Shown here: positions 43,681 to 53,532 of the stretch, in pieces | Position numbering within the stretch: the first letter of the stretch is position 1 | Layout: every line of letters starts with the position of its first letter | Position numbers and translations under genes: made by a program | Assembly: GCA_002155105.1 (NCBI GenBank) | Contig: MUZD01000011.1 | Location: 55,796-119,795, forward strand | Length of the DNA stretch: 64,000 nucleotides | Source of the DNA: Sedimentibacter sp. SX930 | Lineage (GTDB): Bacteria > Bacillota > Bacilli > Lactobacillales > Aerococcaceae | Reading direction: 5' to 3' | The notes under the pieces: model-generated | Seen by the model: only the letters and a program-made list of their open reading frames with translations | Databases searched by the model: none | Told to the model about the DNA's origin: nothing

Positions 43681-44553
43681 ATGAAGAAAAGAAAATTATT
43701 GACCACAGTAAGTTTATTGGGGGCAGCATTTTTGGCCGGATGCGGCCAGACGGATGCGGAAACAACGAGTGAGGCAACGAGCAGCTCGGCAGCCGAGACG
43801 TTGGAAGTGACAACAGTGACTGTAGCGCACACGCAAAGTTCCGCGCCGATGAATTATGTGGATGAAAACGGCGAATCCACCGGCTATGAAGTCAGCGTTT
43901 TGAAGGCTATCGACGAGCTGTTGCCGCAGTATGAATTTGAATATGTACCAACATCCGACGAGGATCTGCTGATCGGGATCGAATCCGGCAAGTACGATGT
44001 CGGAACAAAAGGCGCTTGGTATACAGAGGAACGCGCGCAAAAATTCATCTTCCCTGAAAATTATATCGGTGCCAGCAGCATCGGCGTGCTGATCCGTTCG
44101 GAAGATGCCGAAGAAATCACCGACTTGGAGTCGTTTGCGGCTGCTGGCAAGAGCCTAGTTCCGATTTCGCCGAACAATGCCCAGTACAACGTGATCGAGG
44201 ACTTCAATGCGGAACATCCGGATACACCGATCGAACTGACTGCGGCTGATGTATTCGAAATCGCCGATGCCTATACATGGTTGTTGGAAGGACGCTATGA
44301 TGGCTACTTCGCCGTTAAGACCGCTTATGAAGTGAATGTGCTGGCGGAAGGCGCTCCGTACAGCCAATATAAGGATGACTTCTCCTACTTCGTCTACGAA
44401 GCGCTGCCGACTTGGCCGTTGTTCAACAAAGAACAGCAGCAACTGGCCGACGCGTATGATGAAGCCTTCCTGCAATTGGAAGAGGATGGCACAATCGATG
44501 ATTTGATGATCGAGTTCCTTGGCGAAAATACATTCCAATACGTGAAAGAATAA
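43681..44553 (+). CDS. Amino-acid ABC transporter substrate-binding lipoprotein
   Basis: This 290-residue family 3 extracellular solute-binding protein has a signal peptide ending in lipobox FLAGCGQ and a Thr/Ser/Glu-rich linker. The two-lobed domain starts with TVAHTQSSAPMNYVDENGESTGYEVSVLKAI, followed by GIESGKYDVGTKGAWYTEERAQKF. These proteins bind polar amino acids, cystine or related compounds. The methionine T-box upstream and the methyltransferase-like genes suggest a sulfur amino acid or methylated precursor as ligand. An AGGAGG ribosome binding site is present. Confidence 0.9.
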   Translation: MKKRKLLTTVSLLGAAFLAGCGQTDAETTSEATSSSAAETLEVTTVTVAHTQSSAPMNYVDENGESTGYEVSVLKAIDELLPQYEFEYVPTSDEDLLIGIESGKYDVGTKGAWYTEERAQKFIFPENYIGASSIGVLIRSEDAEEITDLESFAAAGKSLVPISPNNAQYNVIEDFNAEHPDTPIELTAADVFEIADAYTWLLEGRYDGYFAVKTAYEVNVLAEGAPYSQYKDDFSYFVYEALPTWPLFNKEQQQLADAYDEAFLQLEEDGTIDDLMIEFLGENTFQYVKE

Positions 44554-44629
44554 GAATAATAGTGCTTATGGGGATGAGTGTGCCGGGGAACGGAACAGGA
44601 TAGACAAAGCTACAAAGGGAGGGAAGAAA

Positions 44630-45340
44630 ATGAATCGTCCATTCGACATCACTTATATTTGGAAGGCCGTGCCGGAAATTTTATCCGGTCTGGGCGTGAC
44701 GCTGCAATTTTTGATCGGTACAATCGTGATCGGAGGGCTTTTGGGATTCTTGGCTACCTGGGCAAGAATCAGCGGTCCGAAATGGCTGCGGGCAATCGTC
44801 CATGGCTATATCTGGATCATCCGCTGCACGCCATCGATCGTCATGATGTTCTTGGTCTTTTATGGCTTGCCGGAGGTGCTGTTGGGCGCTTTCGACATTG
44901 ATATCAACAGCTGGAATCGCCTCAACTTTGTCGTCATTGCCTTGTCGCTCCTGTTTTCGGCGCCTTGTTCGGAAATCATGCGTTCGGCTTACTTGGCAGT
45001 CGCTAAAGTACAACGCGAGGCTGCCCTCAGTATCGGCCTCACCGAAGCGCAAGCGTTCAGAAGGATTGTTTTGCCCCAAGCCCTCGTGAGTGCGTTGCCG
45101 AACCTCGGCAATTCGTTCATCCTGTTGATGAAGGAGGGGGCTTTGGCCTACACCATCGGCATCGTCGACATCATGGGCAAAGGCCAGCTGATCATCGCGC
45201 GCAATTTCGGCGGTTATTCGATCGAGACCTACATCGCATTGGCGGCCATCTATTGGCTGTTGACATTGGCGATCGAGAAGGCATTCAAGCTGGCGGAAGA
45301 CAAGTTATCGGCAGGAAAACAACCGTTGCGTGCGGCATAA
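44630..45340 (+). CDS. Amino-acid ABC transporter permease 1
   Basis: This 236-residue membrane protein of the HisMQ permease family has about five helices. The cytoplasmic EAA-type loop that contacts the ATPase is ALSIGLTEAQAFRRIVLPQALVSALPNLGNSF. It starts after AAAGGAGGG. It forms the channel with the next permease in the cytoplasmic membrane. The gap of 76 bp after the binding-protein gene contains no terminator that I can see. Confidence 0.9.
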   Translation: MNRPFDITYIWKAVPEILSGLGVTLQFLIGTIVIGGLLGFLATWARISGPKWLRAIVHGYIWIIRCTPSIVMMFLVFYGLPEVLLGAFDIDINSWNRLNFVVIALSLLFSAPCSEIMRSAYLAVAKVQREAALSIGLTEAQAFRRIVLPQALVSALPNLGNSFILLMKEGALAYTIGIVDIMGKGQLIIARNFGGYSIETYIALAAIYWLLTLAIEKAFKLAEDKLSAGKQPLRAA

Positions 45341-45358
45341 GAGAGAGGAGCGAGACGC

Positions 45359-46156
45359 ATGACCATTGATTTACCTTATGTGCAGGAAATTCTGATCCTT
45401 GTGTTGAAGGGCATCCCGACAACGCTGCGCTTGACCTTCATCCCCTTGCTCATCGCGCTGCCGTTCGCTTTCCTGATCGCGGTGGCGAGACAACGGAACG
45501 TCAAAGTGCTGGCCCGCATTTCCCAAATTTACGTGTCCTTCATCAGAGGGACGCCCTTGATCGTCCAGATTTTGGTGATGTACAGCCTGTTTCCGAGTCT
45601 GCTGAACGTGCTCGTGAAAAATTGGGGACTCGAGTATGACGTCTTCGGCATTAATCCGATCTATTACGCCTATATCGTTTTTACGTTGAATACGATCGCG
45701 ATCCTGTCGGAGGTTTTCCGTTCGGCCCTCGAAACGGTCGACAAACGCCAACTTGAGGCGGCCCTTTCGATCGGGCTGCTGCCGGTCCAGGCCTACAGTC
45801 GGATCGTGATTCCGCAAGCATTGGTGGCGGCAACGCCGAACTTGTGCAACAGCACCGTCAATCTGCTGAAATCGACCTCGCTGGCCTTTCTGATGTCGGT
45901 TCAGGACATCACGGCCATCGCCAAGACGGAAGCGGCATTCGGCTACAACTATCTGGAGTCTTACCTAGTGATTTTCATTGTGTACATCGTCCTCTGCTCG
46001 CTCGTTCAGGTGTTTTTCCAACTACTGGAGCAGCGTTTGTCCCTCTACAAGCGCGGACGTAATATTACCGTAAAATCAGAAAATGATAAGCAACCGGAGT
46101 ATTTTGAAGACGTACGAAAGGAGCGATACCATGCTGGCATTGAAGAATATTCATAA
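45359..46156 (+). CDS. Amino-acid ABC transporter permease 2
   Basis: This 265-residue HisMQ-type permease has the EAA loop [33 protein letters not shown] and the N-terminal [28 protein letters not shown]. Its C-terminal 25 residues, beyond the last helix, overlap the ATPase gene by 26 bp. It starts 18 bp after permease 1. The heterodimer of permeases fits a polar amino-acid importer. Confidence 0.9.
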   Translation: MTIDLPYVQEILILVLKGIPTTLRLTFIPLLIALPFAFLIAVARQRNVKVLARISQIYVSFIRGTPLIVQILVMYSLFPSLLNVLVKNWGLEYDVFGINPIYYAYIVFTLNTIAILSEVFRSALETVDKRQLEAALSIGLLPVQAYSRIVIPQALVAATPNLCNSTVNLLKSTSLAFLMSVQDITAIAKTEAAFGYNYLESYLVIFIVYIVLCSLVQVFFQLLEQRLSLYKRGRNITVKSENDKQPEYFEDVRKERYHAGIEEYS

Positions 46157-46871
46157 AAAATTCGGCGAATTGGAAGTACTGAAAGGTGTGGATATCGAAG
46201 TCGAAAAAGGCGACATCGTCGTAATCCTGGGCCCAAGCGGTTCCGGCAAGACGACCTTGTTGCGCTGCATCAACTTCCTTGAGCGCGCCGACGAAGGCTC
46301 CCTGCATTTCGATGAGATCCAGACCGAATTTTCGAAAGCAAGCAAAAAGGAAATCAACGCTGTAAGAAAAAAATCGGCATTCGTTTTCCAAAACTATGGC
46401 TTGTTCGATAACAAGACGGTGTTGGACAATGTCACCGAAGGCTTGATCGTCGGGCGGAAAATGCCGAAGAAGGAAGCCATCGAAACCGCCATCCGCGCTT
46501 TGGAAAAAGTCGGCTTGAGCGATCGCTTGGCTTACTACCCTTCGCAATTGTCAGGAGGCCAGCAGCAGCGGGTTGGTATCGCCCGCGCTTTGGCAGTGAA
46601 TCCGGACGTCATCCTGTTCGACGAACCCACTTCGGCTTTGGATCCGGAACTGGTCGGCGAAGTGCTGCAAGTCATCCGAAAACTGGCCGAGGAAGGCACC
46701 ACAATGGTCGTCGTCACGCATGAGATGACCTTCGCCAAGGAAGTGGCCAACCGGGTCATCTTCATGGACCAGGGCGTCATCGTGGAAGAAGGTACGCCGG
46801 AGGATATTTTCGGCAATCCGAAAGAAGCCCGCACCAGAGGGTTCCTGCAACGGATTCTGGCCCGGGTTTGA
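46131..46871 (+). CDS. Amino-acid ABC transporter ATP-binding protein
   Basis: This protein has 246 residues from the ATG at 46131, after AAAGGAG; the frame extends upstream inside the permease gene. Walker A is GPSGSGKTT, the signature [15 protein letters not shown], Walker [15 protein letters not shown] and the switch histidine [14 protein letters not shown]. It closely resembles GlnQ/TcyN-type ATPases of polar amino-acid importers. It is the last gene of the T-box operon, which ends in a terminator. Confidence 0.93.
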   Translation: MLALKNIHKKFGELEVLKGVDIEVEKGDIVVILGPSGSGKTTLLRCINFLERADEGSLHFDEIQTEFSKASKKEINAVRKKSAFVFQNYGLFDNKTVLDNVTEGLIVGRKMPKKEAIETAIRALEKVGLSDRLAYYPSQLSGGQQQRVGIARALAVNPDVILFDEPTSALDPELVGEVLQVIRKLAEEGTTMVVVTHEMTFAKEVANRVIFMDQGVIVEEGTPEDIFGNPKEARTRGFLQRILARV

Positions 46872-46893
46872 TCCCGGAGCAATCCCCTGCATC

Positions 46894-46931
46894 GCTCGTC
46901 CTGCCGTTCACAACGGGGGACGGGCTTTTTC
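46894..46931 (+). terminator. Terminator of the T-box operon
   Basis: GCTCGTCC at 46894 and GGACGGGC at 46918 form the base stem with CCGTT/AACGG inside, followed by TTTTT. Confidence 0.85.
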
Positions 46932-47085
46932 TGTTTTGTGATGTATCGCTTTTACCTATCACACGTGTTCGGAAATCGGAATTATCCTTAAGCCAGTCTG
47001 AATGGTAAGCTACTTGTACATACATATTAAAGAAATGAATTCCAACATAGGGATAAAAATAATGAAAATCGTCAGGAGGAACAGT

Positions 47086-48753
47086 ATGTTAAAAGATAAA
47101 TGGGTCATCACTACAGCGCTAGCGATCAGTTTGGTGTTGACGGGTTGTTCGAAAGGGGATGCCGCAAACACAGGAAGCAGCGAAGGGGCAACAGCTTCAT
47201 CCACACCCGCTGCAGCCGAGCAAGTCATCACTATCACGAACACGGGGGAATTGGCTTCCTTGGACAACGCCATCTCAGCAGATAACGCCAGCTTGGTGGT
47301 GCTTGAGAACGCAAATGAAGGTCTTTATCGCGTCGGTGACGATGGCGCGTTTGAATTGGGTATCGCCGCCGAAGAGCCTGTCGTCAGCGAAGACGGACTG
47401 GAATATACTTTCAAGATCAGGGAAGATGCGAACTGGTCGAACGGTGATCCGGTGACCGCGGAAGATTTTGTCTATACCTATCAAAAAATCGTCGATCCGG
47501 CAACAGCTTCCCCGAACATCAATAAACTGTACCCGTTGAAGAACGCCGAAGCGATCAACAATGGGGAGTTGGACAAAGCGGAACTGGGAGTCGAAGCGAT
47601 CGATGAGAAGACCGTGAAGTTCACTTTGGGCAATCCGACCGCTTATTTCAAGGATTTGTTGGGGACGTCCTCCTATTTGCCGCAGAACCACCAAGTGGCG
47701 AGCGAGTTGGGCAGCGCCTACGGAACGAACAGTGAAAACACTGTGTACAACGGACCTTTCGTGGTGGAAGGTTGGGATGGCACGGATCTGAACTGGTCGA
47801 TGGTTCCAAACGAAGCTTATTGGGACGCGGAAAACGTCAAATTGTATCAGATCAACTGGGAAGTCAGCAAAGAAATCGCCACGAACATCAATCTGTTCGA
47901 GTCCGGTGAGGTTCAGTTGACGCAGATCAGCAATCCTTACATTGAACAATATGCAGGATCCGACGCTTTGGTGACGGAACCGAAAGCTCTGTCCGGCTAT
48001 GTCTGGTTTAACCAAGGCCGCACGAGCACAGCCAATGTCCATCTGCGGAAAGCTCTTTCTACTTCGTTCGACAAGGAAGCGTATGTGGATACCGTTTTGA
48101 ATGACGGGTCCGTTCCTTCGAATGGTTTTGTGCCTTCCAATTACGCCTTCAATCCGGAAACCGATGAAGATTTCCGCGAAGAGAGCGGCGATTTGGCCGC
48201 TTACGATCTGGAAACGGCTCAGGCCGAGTGGGAAACCGCTAAGGAAGAATTGGGCATCGAATCGCTGTCGATCGAATTGCTGACTTCCGATACGGAAACC
48301 TCCAAGACAACTGCCGAATTCCTGCAATCGCAATGGCAAGAGAACCTGCCGGGCTTGACGATCACAATCCGCAATGTGCCGCTGAAGAGCCGGATGGAAT
48401 CGACAACGAACGGTGATTACGACATCGCCTACGGAACGTATACCCCGAGTTACGCCGATCCGATTGCCTTTCTGGAGATGTATGAATCCACAAGCGGCCT
48501 GAACAGTTCCCGCTTTGCGGATGAAGGCTACGATGCTTTGCTGGATGACACCAGAAGCACGTATGCCAACGATCCGGAAGGCCGTTGGGAAGCCCTGTTG
48601 GCAGCTGAAGAAACCTTGATCGCCGAGAACGCCGTAAATGCGCCGATCTATCAAGGCGCCAACGCCAACTTGGTAGATCCGTCCTTGAAGGATGTGCAGA
48701 TCCAACCTGTAGGTGCAGCGATGTACTTCCGCACGGCTTACGTGGAAGAGTAA
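47086..48753 (+). CDS. Oligopeptide-binding lipoprotein (OppA family), orphan
   Basis: This protein has 555 residues from the ATG at 47086, after CAGGAGG. Signal peptide II ends in LVLTGCSKGD and is followed by a Ser/Thr/Ala linker. The family 5 solute-binding domain has the usual pattern YTFKIREDANWSNGDPVTAEDFVYTYQKIVDPATASPN. It binds peptides outside the membrane. No Opp permease or ATPase genes are adjacent, so it must use a transporter encoded elsewhere. The next gene is pepT, giving a small peptide-use neighbourhood. Confidence 0.9.
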   Translation: MLKDKWVITTALAISLVLTGCSKGDAANTGSSEGATASSTPAAAEQVITITNTGELASLDNAISADNASLVVLENANEGLYRVGDDGAFELGIAAEEPVVSEDGLEYTFKIREDANWSNGDPVTAEDFVYTYQKIVDPATASPNINKLYPLKNAEAINNGELDKAELGVEAIDEKTVKFTLGNPTAYFKDLLGTSSYLPQNHQVASELGSAYGTNSENTVYNGPFVVEGWDGTDLNWSMVPNEAYWDAENVKLYQINWEVSKEIATNINLFESGEVQLTQISNPYIEQYAGSDALVTEPKALSGYVWFNQGRTSTANVHLRKALSTSFDKEAYVDTVLNDGSVPSNGFVPSNYAFNPETDEDFREESGDLAAYDLETAQAEWETAKEELGIESLSIELLTSDTETSKTTAEFLQSQWQENLPGLTITIRNVPLKSRMESTTNGDYDIAYGTYTPSYADPIAFLEMYESTSGLNSSRFADEGYDALLDDTRSTYANDPEGRWEALLAAEETLIAENAVNAPIYQGANANLVDPSLKDVQIQPVGAAMYFRTAYVEE

Positions 48754-48785
48754 ATTGATAACAGACTGAAAACAAGCACTTGAGA

Positions 48786-48838
48786 AAATATCCGCTTAAC
48801 GGACTTGCCTTCATAAGGCAACCGTTAGTCGGATATTT
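48786..48838. terminator. Long interrupted hairpin between oppA-like gene and pepT
   Basis: AAATATCCG (48786-48794) pairs with CGGATATTT (48830-48838). TTAACGG/CCGTTAG and TTGCCTT/AAGGCAA continue the stem inward, giving about 23 pairs in all. The downstream bases are only short on T, so termination is plausible but not certain. Confidence 0.55.
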
Positions 48839-48883
48839 CCTTATATCGATACGAGAAGCGTCCAAGAAAGGCGGATGAAGAAT

Positions 48884-50185
48884 ATGTACGAAAAATTATT
48901 GGAAAGATTCATCGCATACGCAAAGGTCGACACGCGCTCGGACGACAGCAGATACACGGTGCCGTCCACGCATAACCAAGTGACATTCGCCCTGGAATTG
49001 GCGAAAGAATTGATTGCAATCGGTTTGGATGAGGTCGAATACAATGAAACAAACGGCTTCCTGACGGCGACCCTGCCGAGCAATACGGCAGAAGCAGTGC
49101 CGGTCATCGGTTTCATCGCGCATCTGGACACGGCCGATTTCAACTCGGTTAATATCCGTCCGCAGGTCCACTCTGCTTATGATGGCGGTGACATCGTCCT
49201 GAACGAGGCCGAGCAGATCGTCCTTTCGCCGAAGGAATTCCCGCGCCTGCGCGACTATATCGGGGAGACGGTCATCACTACAGATGGCACAACCTTGTTG
49301 GGCGCCGACGACAAAGCTGGCATTGCGTCCATCGTGACCGCCTGCGAGCAATTCCTCGCACATCCGGAACGGAAGCACGGGAAGATCCGCCTCGCTTTCG
49401 GACCCGACGAAGAACTGGGAGCTCGCGGGGCGAAACTGTTCGATGTGGACCATTTCGCGGCTGACTTCGCCTACACGATCGATGGCGGACCGATCGGAAA
49501 TCTGACCTACGACAACTTCAATGCGGCCCAAGCTGAACTCACCATCCGCGGTACGAGCGTCCATCCCGGTTCCGCAAAGGATACGATGGTCAACGCTTTG
49601 CTGGTCGCCAGCCAATTTGCGACAGCTTTGCCTCAGCACGAAACTCCGGAACGCACCAGTGGCTACGAAGGATACTACTTCCTGACTTGCCAGAGCGGGA
49701 CCGTCGACGAAGTCAAACAGACTTACTACATCCGCGATCATGACCGGGACGGCTTTGCTGCCCGCAAGCGACTCTTCACCGAACAGGTGGCAACTTTCAA
49801 CTCCCAATTTGCCGATCCGCGTATTTCCTTGACGTTGTTCGACCAATACTACAATATGCGCGACATCATCGAGCAGCATCCGGTCGTCGTTGACCTGGCT
49901 GTGCAGGCTTATGAATCCTGCGGCATCACGCCGGTCTTCAAACCGATGCGTGGCGGTACGGACGGCTGCATCATCTCGCACAAAGGCTTGCCGACCCCGA
50001 ACCTGTTCTCCGGCACAGAAAATGGCCACGGGAAATACGAATTCGTGACGCTGGAGACGCTGGAGAAATCCGTCGATGTCATCATGGCGATCGCCGAAAA
50101 GAATGCTGCGTTGGTTGGAACTGCCGAGGTTGCCGGGAATACCGGGCATGTTGCGGTTGCCGAATACAGCGTGGAAATTGGATAA
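48884..50185 (+). CDS. pepT: Peptidase T (tripeptide aminopeptidase)
   Basis: This protein has 433 residues from MYEKLLERF. The ATG at 48875 is an alternative but sits almost on top of the AAAGGCGG. It is an M20 metallopeptidase with two zinc ions. Ligands are in GFIAHLDTADFNS, GADDKAGIASIV, AFGPDEELGARGAKLFDV (catalytic Glu and metal ligand), and ISHKG near the end. It removes the N-terminal residue from tripeptides in the cytosol. It is probably transcribed with, or right after, the orphan peptide-binding protein. Confidence 0.93.
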   Translation: MYEKLLERFIAYAKVDTRSDDSRYTVPSTHNQVTFALELAKELIAIGLDEVEYNETNGFLTATLPSNTAEAVPVIGFIAHLDTADFNSVNIRPQVHSAYDGGDIVLNEAEQIVLSPKEFPRLRDYIGETVITTDGTTLLGADDKAGIASIVTACEQFLAHPERKHGKIRLAFGPDEELGARGAKLFDVDHFAADFAYTIDGGPIGNLTYDNFNAAQAELTIRGTSVHPGSAKDTMVNALLVASQFATALPQHETPERTSGYEGYYFLTCQSGTVDEVKQTYYIRDHDRDGFAARKRLFTEQVATFNSQFADPRISLTLFDQYYNMRDIIEQHPVVVDLAVQAYESCGITPVFKPMRGGTDGCIISHKGLPTPNLFSGTENGHGKYEFVTLETLEKSVDVIMAIAEKNAALVGTAEVAGNTGHVAVAEYSVEIG

Positions 50186-50205
50186 CTATAAACGGATATG
50201 ATGCC

Positions 50206-50240
50206 AAAAAAACGGATTCCGCAGCGGAATCCGTTTTTTT
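50206..50240. terminator. Bidirectional terminator between pepT and the formaldehyde genes
   Basis: An AACGGATTCCGC/GCGGAATCCGTT stem has a one-base loop as drawn, in practice a tetraloop. It is flanked by A and T runs, so it works for both convergent genes. Confidence 0.92.
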
Positions 50241-51071
50241 CTACCCCAAATAGTCTGTATGGAATTGCAGATGTTCTTCTATAAAGGAAGCAATCGTAAA
50301 GTAACTATGATCGTAACCATCCAGTTTTTTGTAGCTCACTTTTTTACCTTCAGCGGCTTTCAGGAAGGCTTCTTCATTGAGCTGGACATCATAAAAATTG
50401 TCAGCAGTGCCTTGTGAAATATGGATGGGAGGAACTGTAGGGCTTTGCGCGATCAAGCTGGTCGTATCCCAAGCTGTCCAATCTTTTTCATCGGACCCCA
50501 AGTAGGCGGTGAAGGCTTTTTGGCCCCAAGGAACCTGTGACGGATTCAGGATAGGTGCGAAAGCGGAAATGGAGCAGTAGCGTTCCGGATTTTTCAATCC
50601 GATCACCAATGCGCCGTGTCCGCCCATCGAATGACCCATGATACTCTCTTTTCCTGAAAAATTCAGAATCAGACTGTAGACAAGCTGAGGCAGTTCTTCC
50701 GTCAAATAGTCATACATCCGATAATTTTTTTCCCACGGGTCCTGGGTCGCGTTCAGATAGAAACCGGCGCCTTGGCCCAGATCCCAGCTTTCATCATCCG
50801 CCACATCCGTTCCGCGCGGGGAAGTGTCAGGCATGGCAATGGCCAGTTGGTGTTGGTTTGCGTATTTTTGGAATGCGCCTTTTTGGCTGAAGTTATCGTC
50901 CGTGCAAGTCAGTCCCGAAAGCCACCAAACCAAAGCTATTGGCTTGTTGTCCGTTTGTTTCGGCAGGAAAAGGCTGAAAACCATGTCGCAATTCAGTGTT
51001 TCAGAATAGTGACGGTATTTTCTTTGTTCACCCTCAAATACTTTATGCGTTTCGATCAAGGTTGTTGTCAT
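50241..51071 (-). CDS. frmB: S-formylglutathione hydrolase
   Basis: This protein has 276 residues from the ATG at 51071, whose GGAG lies at the end of the dehydrogenase gene. It is an esterase D-type alpha/beta hydrolase with Ser148 in IMGHSMGGHGALV, an oxyanion region WLSGLTCTDDNFSQKGAFQ, and the catalytic histidine in LDGYDHSYFTI. It hydrolyses the S-formyl thiol adduct made by the neighbouring dehydrogenase to formate and free thiol. Together they detoxify formaldehyde. Whether the thiol is glutathione in this organism is not shown here. Confidence 0.92.
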   Translation of the reverse strand: MTTTLIETHKVFEGEQRKYRHYSETLNCDMVFSLFLPKQTDNKPIALVWWLSGLTCTDDNFSQKGAFQKYANQHQLAIAMPDTSPRGTDVADDESWDLGQGAGFYLNATQDPWEKNYRMYDYLTEELPQLVYSLILNFSGKESIMGHSMGGHGALVIGLKNPERYCSISAFAPILNPSQVPWGQKAFTAYLGSDEKDWTAWDTTSLIAQSPTVPPIHISQGTADNFYDVQLNEEAFLKAAEGKKVSYKKLDGYDHSYFTIASFIEEHLQFHTDYLG

Positions 51072-51075
51072 ATCA

Positions 51076-52233
<1,158 letters not shown>

Positions 52234-52244
52234 TCAGAATACTA

Positions 52245-52281
52245 TATAATGACCGGTGTGTGAATACTGACATATTTGTCA
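52245..52281 (+). promoter_or_regulatory. Promoter and small palindrome before the HxlR-type gene
   Basis: TATAAT at 52245-52250 is a consensus -10 with a weak -35 (TTTCTT at 52222). TGACATATTTGTCA at 52268-52281 is a perfect 5-bp palindrome around TATT in the leader. It is a candidate operator controlling the divergent formaldehyde genes and the regulator itself. Confidence 0.5.
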
Positions 52282-52313
52282 CTATGATAAATTTAAAGAA
52301 ATGGGGAAGTCCT

Positions 52314-52652
52314 ATGATCCAATACCAAGAGAAAGAATTTTACAATACAAAAGATTTAGCCTTATCTGTTGTGGGTGGAAGATGGAAAATTGCGATCATC
52401 TGGTCGTTGCTGCATAACGGCACGCTGCGGCTGAGCGAGTTCAATAAGATCCTCCCTGATATCAACCAGCGGATGCTGATTCGGCAGTTGCGGGAGCTGG
52501 AGCGAGACCTGATCATCGCCAGGACGGTCTATCCCGTGGTTCCGCCGAAAGTGGAGTACCATCTGACCGACATCGGCAAGGAATTGGCGCCGGTCGTCCA
52601 ATCCATCTGCGATTGGGGAGACCAATATCTGAAAGTCATAACGGCAGAATAG
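52314..52652 (+). CDS. HxlR-family regulator of the formaldehyde locus, lacking the sensor cysteine
   Basis: This protein has 112 residues from the ATG at 52314, after GGGGAAG. The winged-helix HxlR domain is clear from GGRWKIAIIWSLLHNGTLRLSEF and VPPKVEYHLTDIGKELAP. The conserved N-terminal cysteine used by HxlR-type formaldehyde sensors is missing: the region reads EFYNTKDLALSVVGGRWK. The only cysteine lies near the C-terminus (SICDWGDQ). It is divergent from the frmA-frmB pair and probably controls it, but the sensing chemistry must differ or be lost. Confidence 0.85.
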   Translation: MIQYQEKEFYNTKDLALSVVGGRWKIAIIWSLLHNGTLRLSEFNKILPDINQRMLIRQLRELERDLIIARTVYPVVPPKVEYHLTDIGKELAPVVQSICDWGDQYLKVITAE

Positions 52653-52701
52653 TCACTGATTGAATCATTAGCCGGATGTTTATAAGGCTGCAAGAATCCT
52701 G

Positions 52702-52735
52702 AAAACCCGCCACACCCGTTTTGGCGGGTTTTTAG
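52702..52735 (+). terminator. Terminator after the HxlR-family gene
   Basis: AAAACCCGCC and GGCGGGTTTT form a perfect 10-bp stem followed by T. Confidence 0.9.
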
Positions 52736-52841
52736 CGTCGAAAGGTAAGCGGAATACCCCTCCAAAAACCAGTTGGCCGCCTATCTCAGCGAATATAACG
52801 TAAAATAAACGGCCAAACGACCGTTGGCGGGTTATCTCAGT
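52717..52841 (+). repeat. Three imperfect 50-bp direct repeats
   Basis: The phrases CCGTTTTGGCGGGTTTTTAG (52717), CCAGTTGGCCGCCTATCTCAG (52770, imperfect) and CCGTTGGCGGGTTATCTCAG (52819) recur about 50 bp apart. The first is the right half of the terminator and the last can pair with GGCCAA upstream of it. The 290-bp gap to the NfeD gene holds nothing else that I recognise. Confidence 0.45.
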
Positions 52842-52944
52842 CAGAAGGGTTCTGGCTTTACTTAATTTTGCGTTTGCTCGATAATGAACATGTATGCGGC
52901 TCATTTTTCTTATAAAAATTTGATTGAAAGGAGGATGATGAAAT

Positions 52945-53532
52945 ATGCTTACTTTTTTCCAAACGATTGAGCCGTTGGAATTGCTGTTCATCATTGGTGT
53001 GGCTGGCACTGTCCTGACATTCCCGCTCAATGATATTTTGTCCGTGGGCTTCTACGACATCACTGACTTTTTCCTGGGTATTTTGATGACGAGCCTGCTC
53101 GTCAATGCGCTGCAAAAATCGGATGGCTGGTCATTTGGCTTGTTCGCATCGGCTTTTCTGGTTGTTTCAGCCCTCATCATCGCCTTCAAAATTTTCTTTG
53201 TACTGCCCTTATTGAAACGGGCAGAAAACAGCACCATCACGAGTTCAAAAGATTTGGAAGGCAAAGAAGCGACGGTGACTGTGCCAATCGGGCAGAAAAC
53301 GATCGGGGAAATCATCGTATCGACCGGATTCGGTAAAATGAACAGAATGGCGCTTATCTATGCCTGTTCCGCTACGGAGGATGTGTTGAACATCGCCAAC
53401 GGGGAAACGGTGTTGATCATTGAAGTTCGGGATAATATCGCATATGTAACACCGTACAAAAATGCTGTCCACGATTTGGTGGATGAGCCTACTACATGGA
53501 ATCAAAAAAATATAAAGGTGGGAAATAAATGA
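52945..53532 (+). CDS. NfeD-like membrane protein (YuaF type)
   Basis: This 195-residue protein has an N-terminal membrane region of three to four helices (about 12-95) and a C-terminal domain of about 90 residues (SSKDLEGKEATVTVPIGQKTIGEIIVSTGFG) that fits the NfeD OB fold. NfeD proteins assist flotillins in membrane microdomains. The stop overlaps the flotillin ATG as ATGA, the usual arrangement, and AAAGGAGG precedes the start. Confidence 0.85.
   Translation: MLTFFQTIEPLELLFIIGVAGTVLTFPLNDILSVGFYDITDFFLGILMTSLLVNALQKSDGWSFGLFASAFLVVSALIIAFKIFFVLPLLKRAENSTITSSKDLEGKEATVTVPIGQKTIGEIIVSTGFGKMNRMALIYACSATEDVLNIANGETVLIIEVRDNIAYVTPYKNAVHDLVDEPTTWNQKNIKVGNK

Noticed and set aside
47275..48705. 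476-codon minus-strand frame antisense to the peptide-binding protein gene
   Set aside because: No start signal or domain; the plus-strand gene has a signal peptide, lipobox and family motifs.
48896..50149. 417-codon minus-strand frame antisense to pepT
   Set aside because: Shadow of pepT caused by codon bias; no ribosome binding site.
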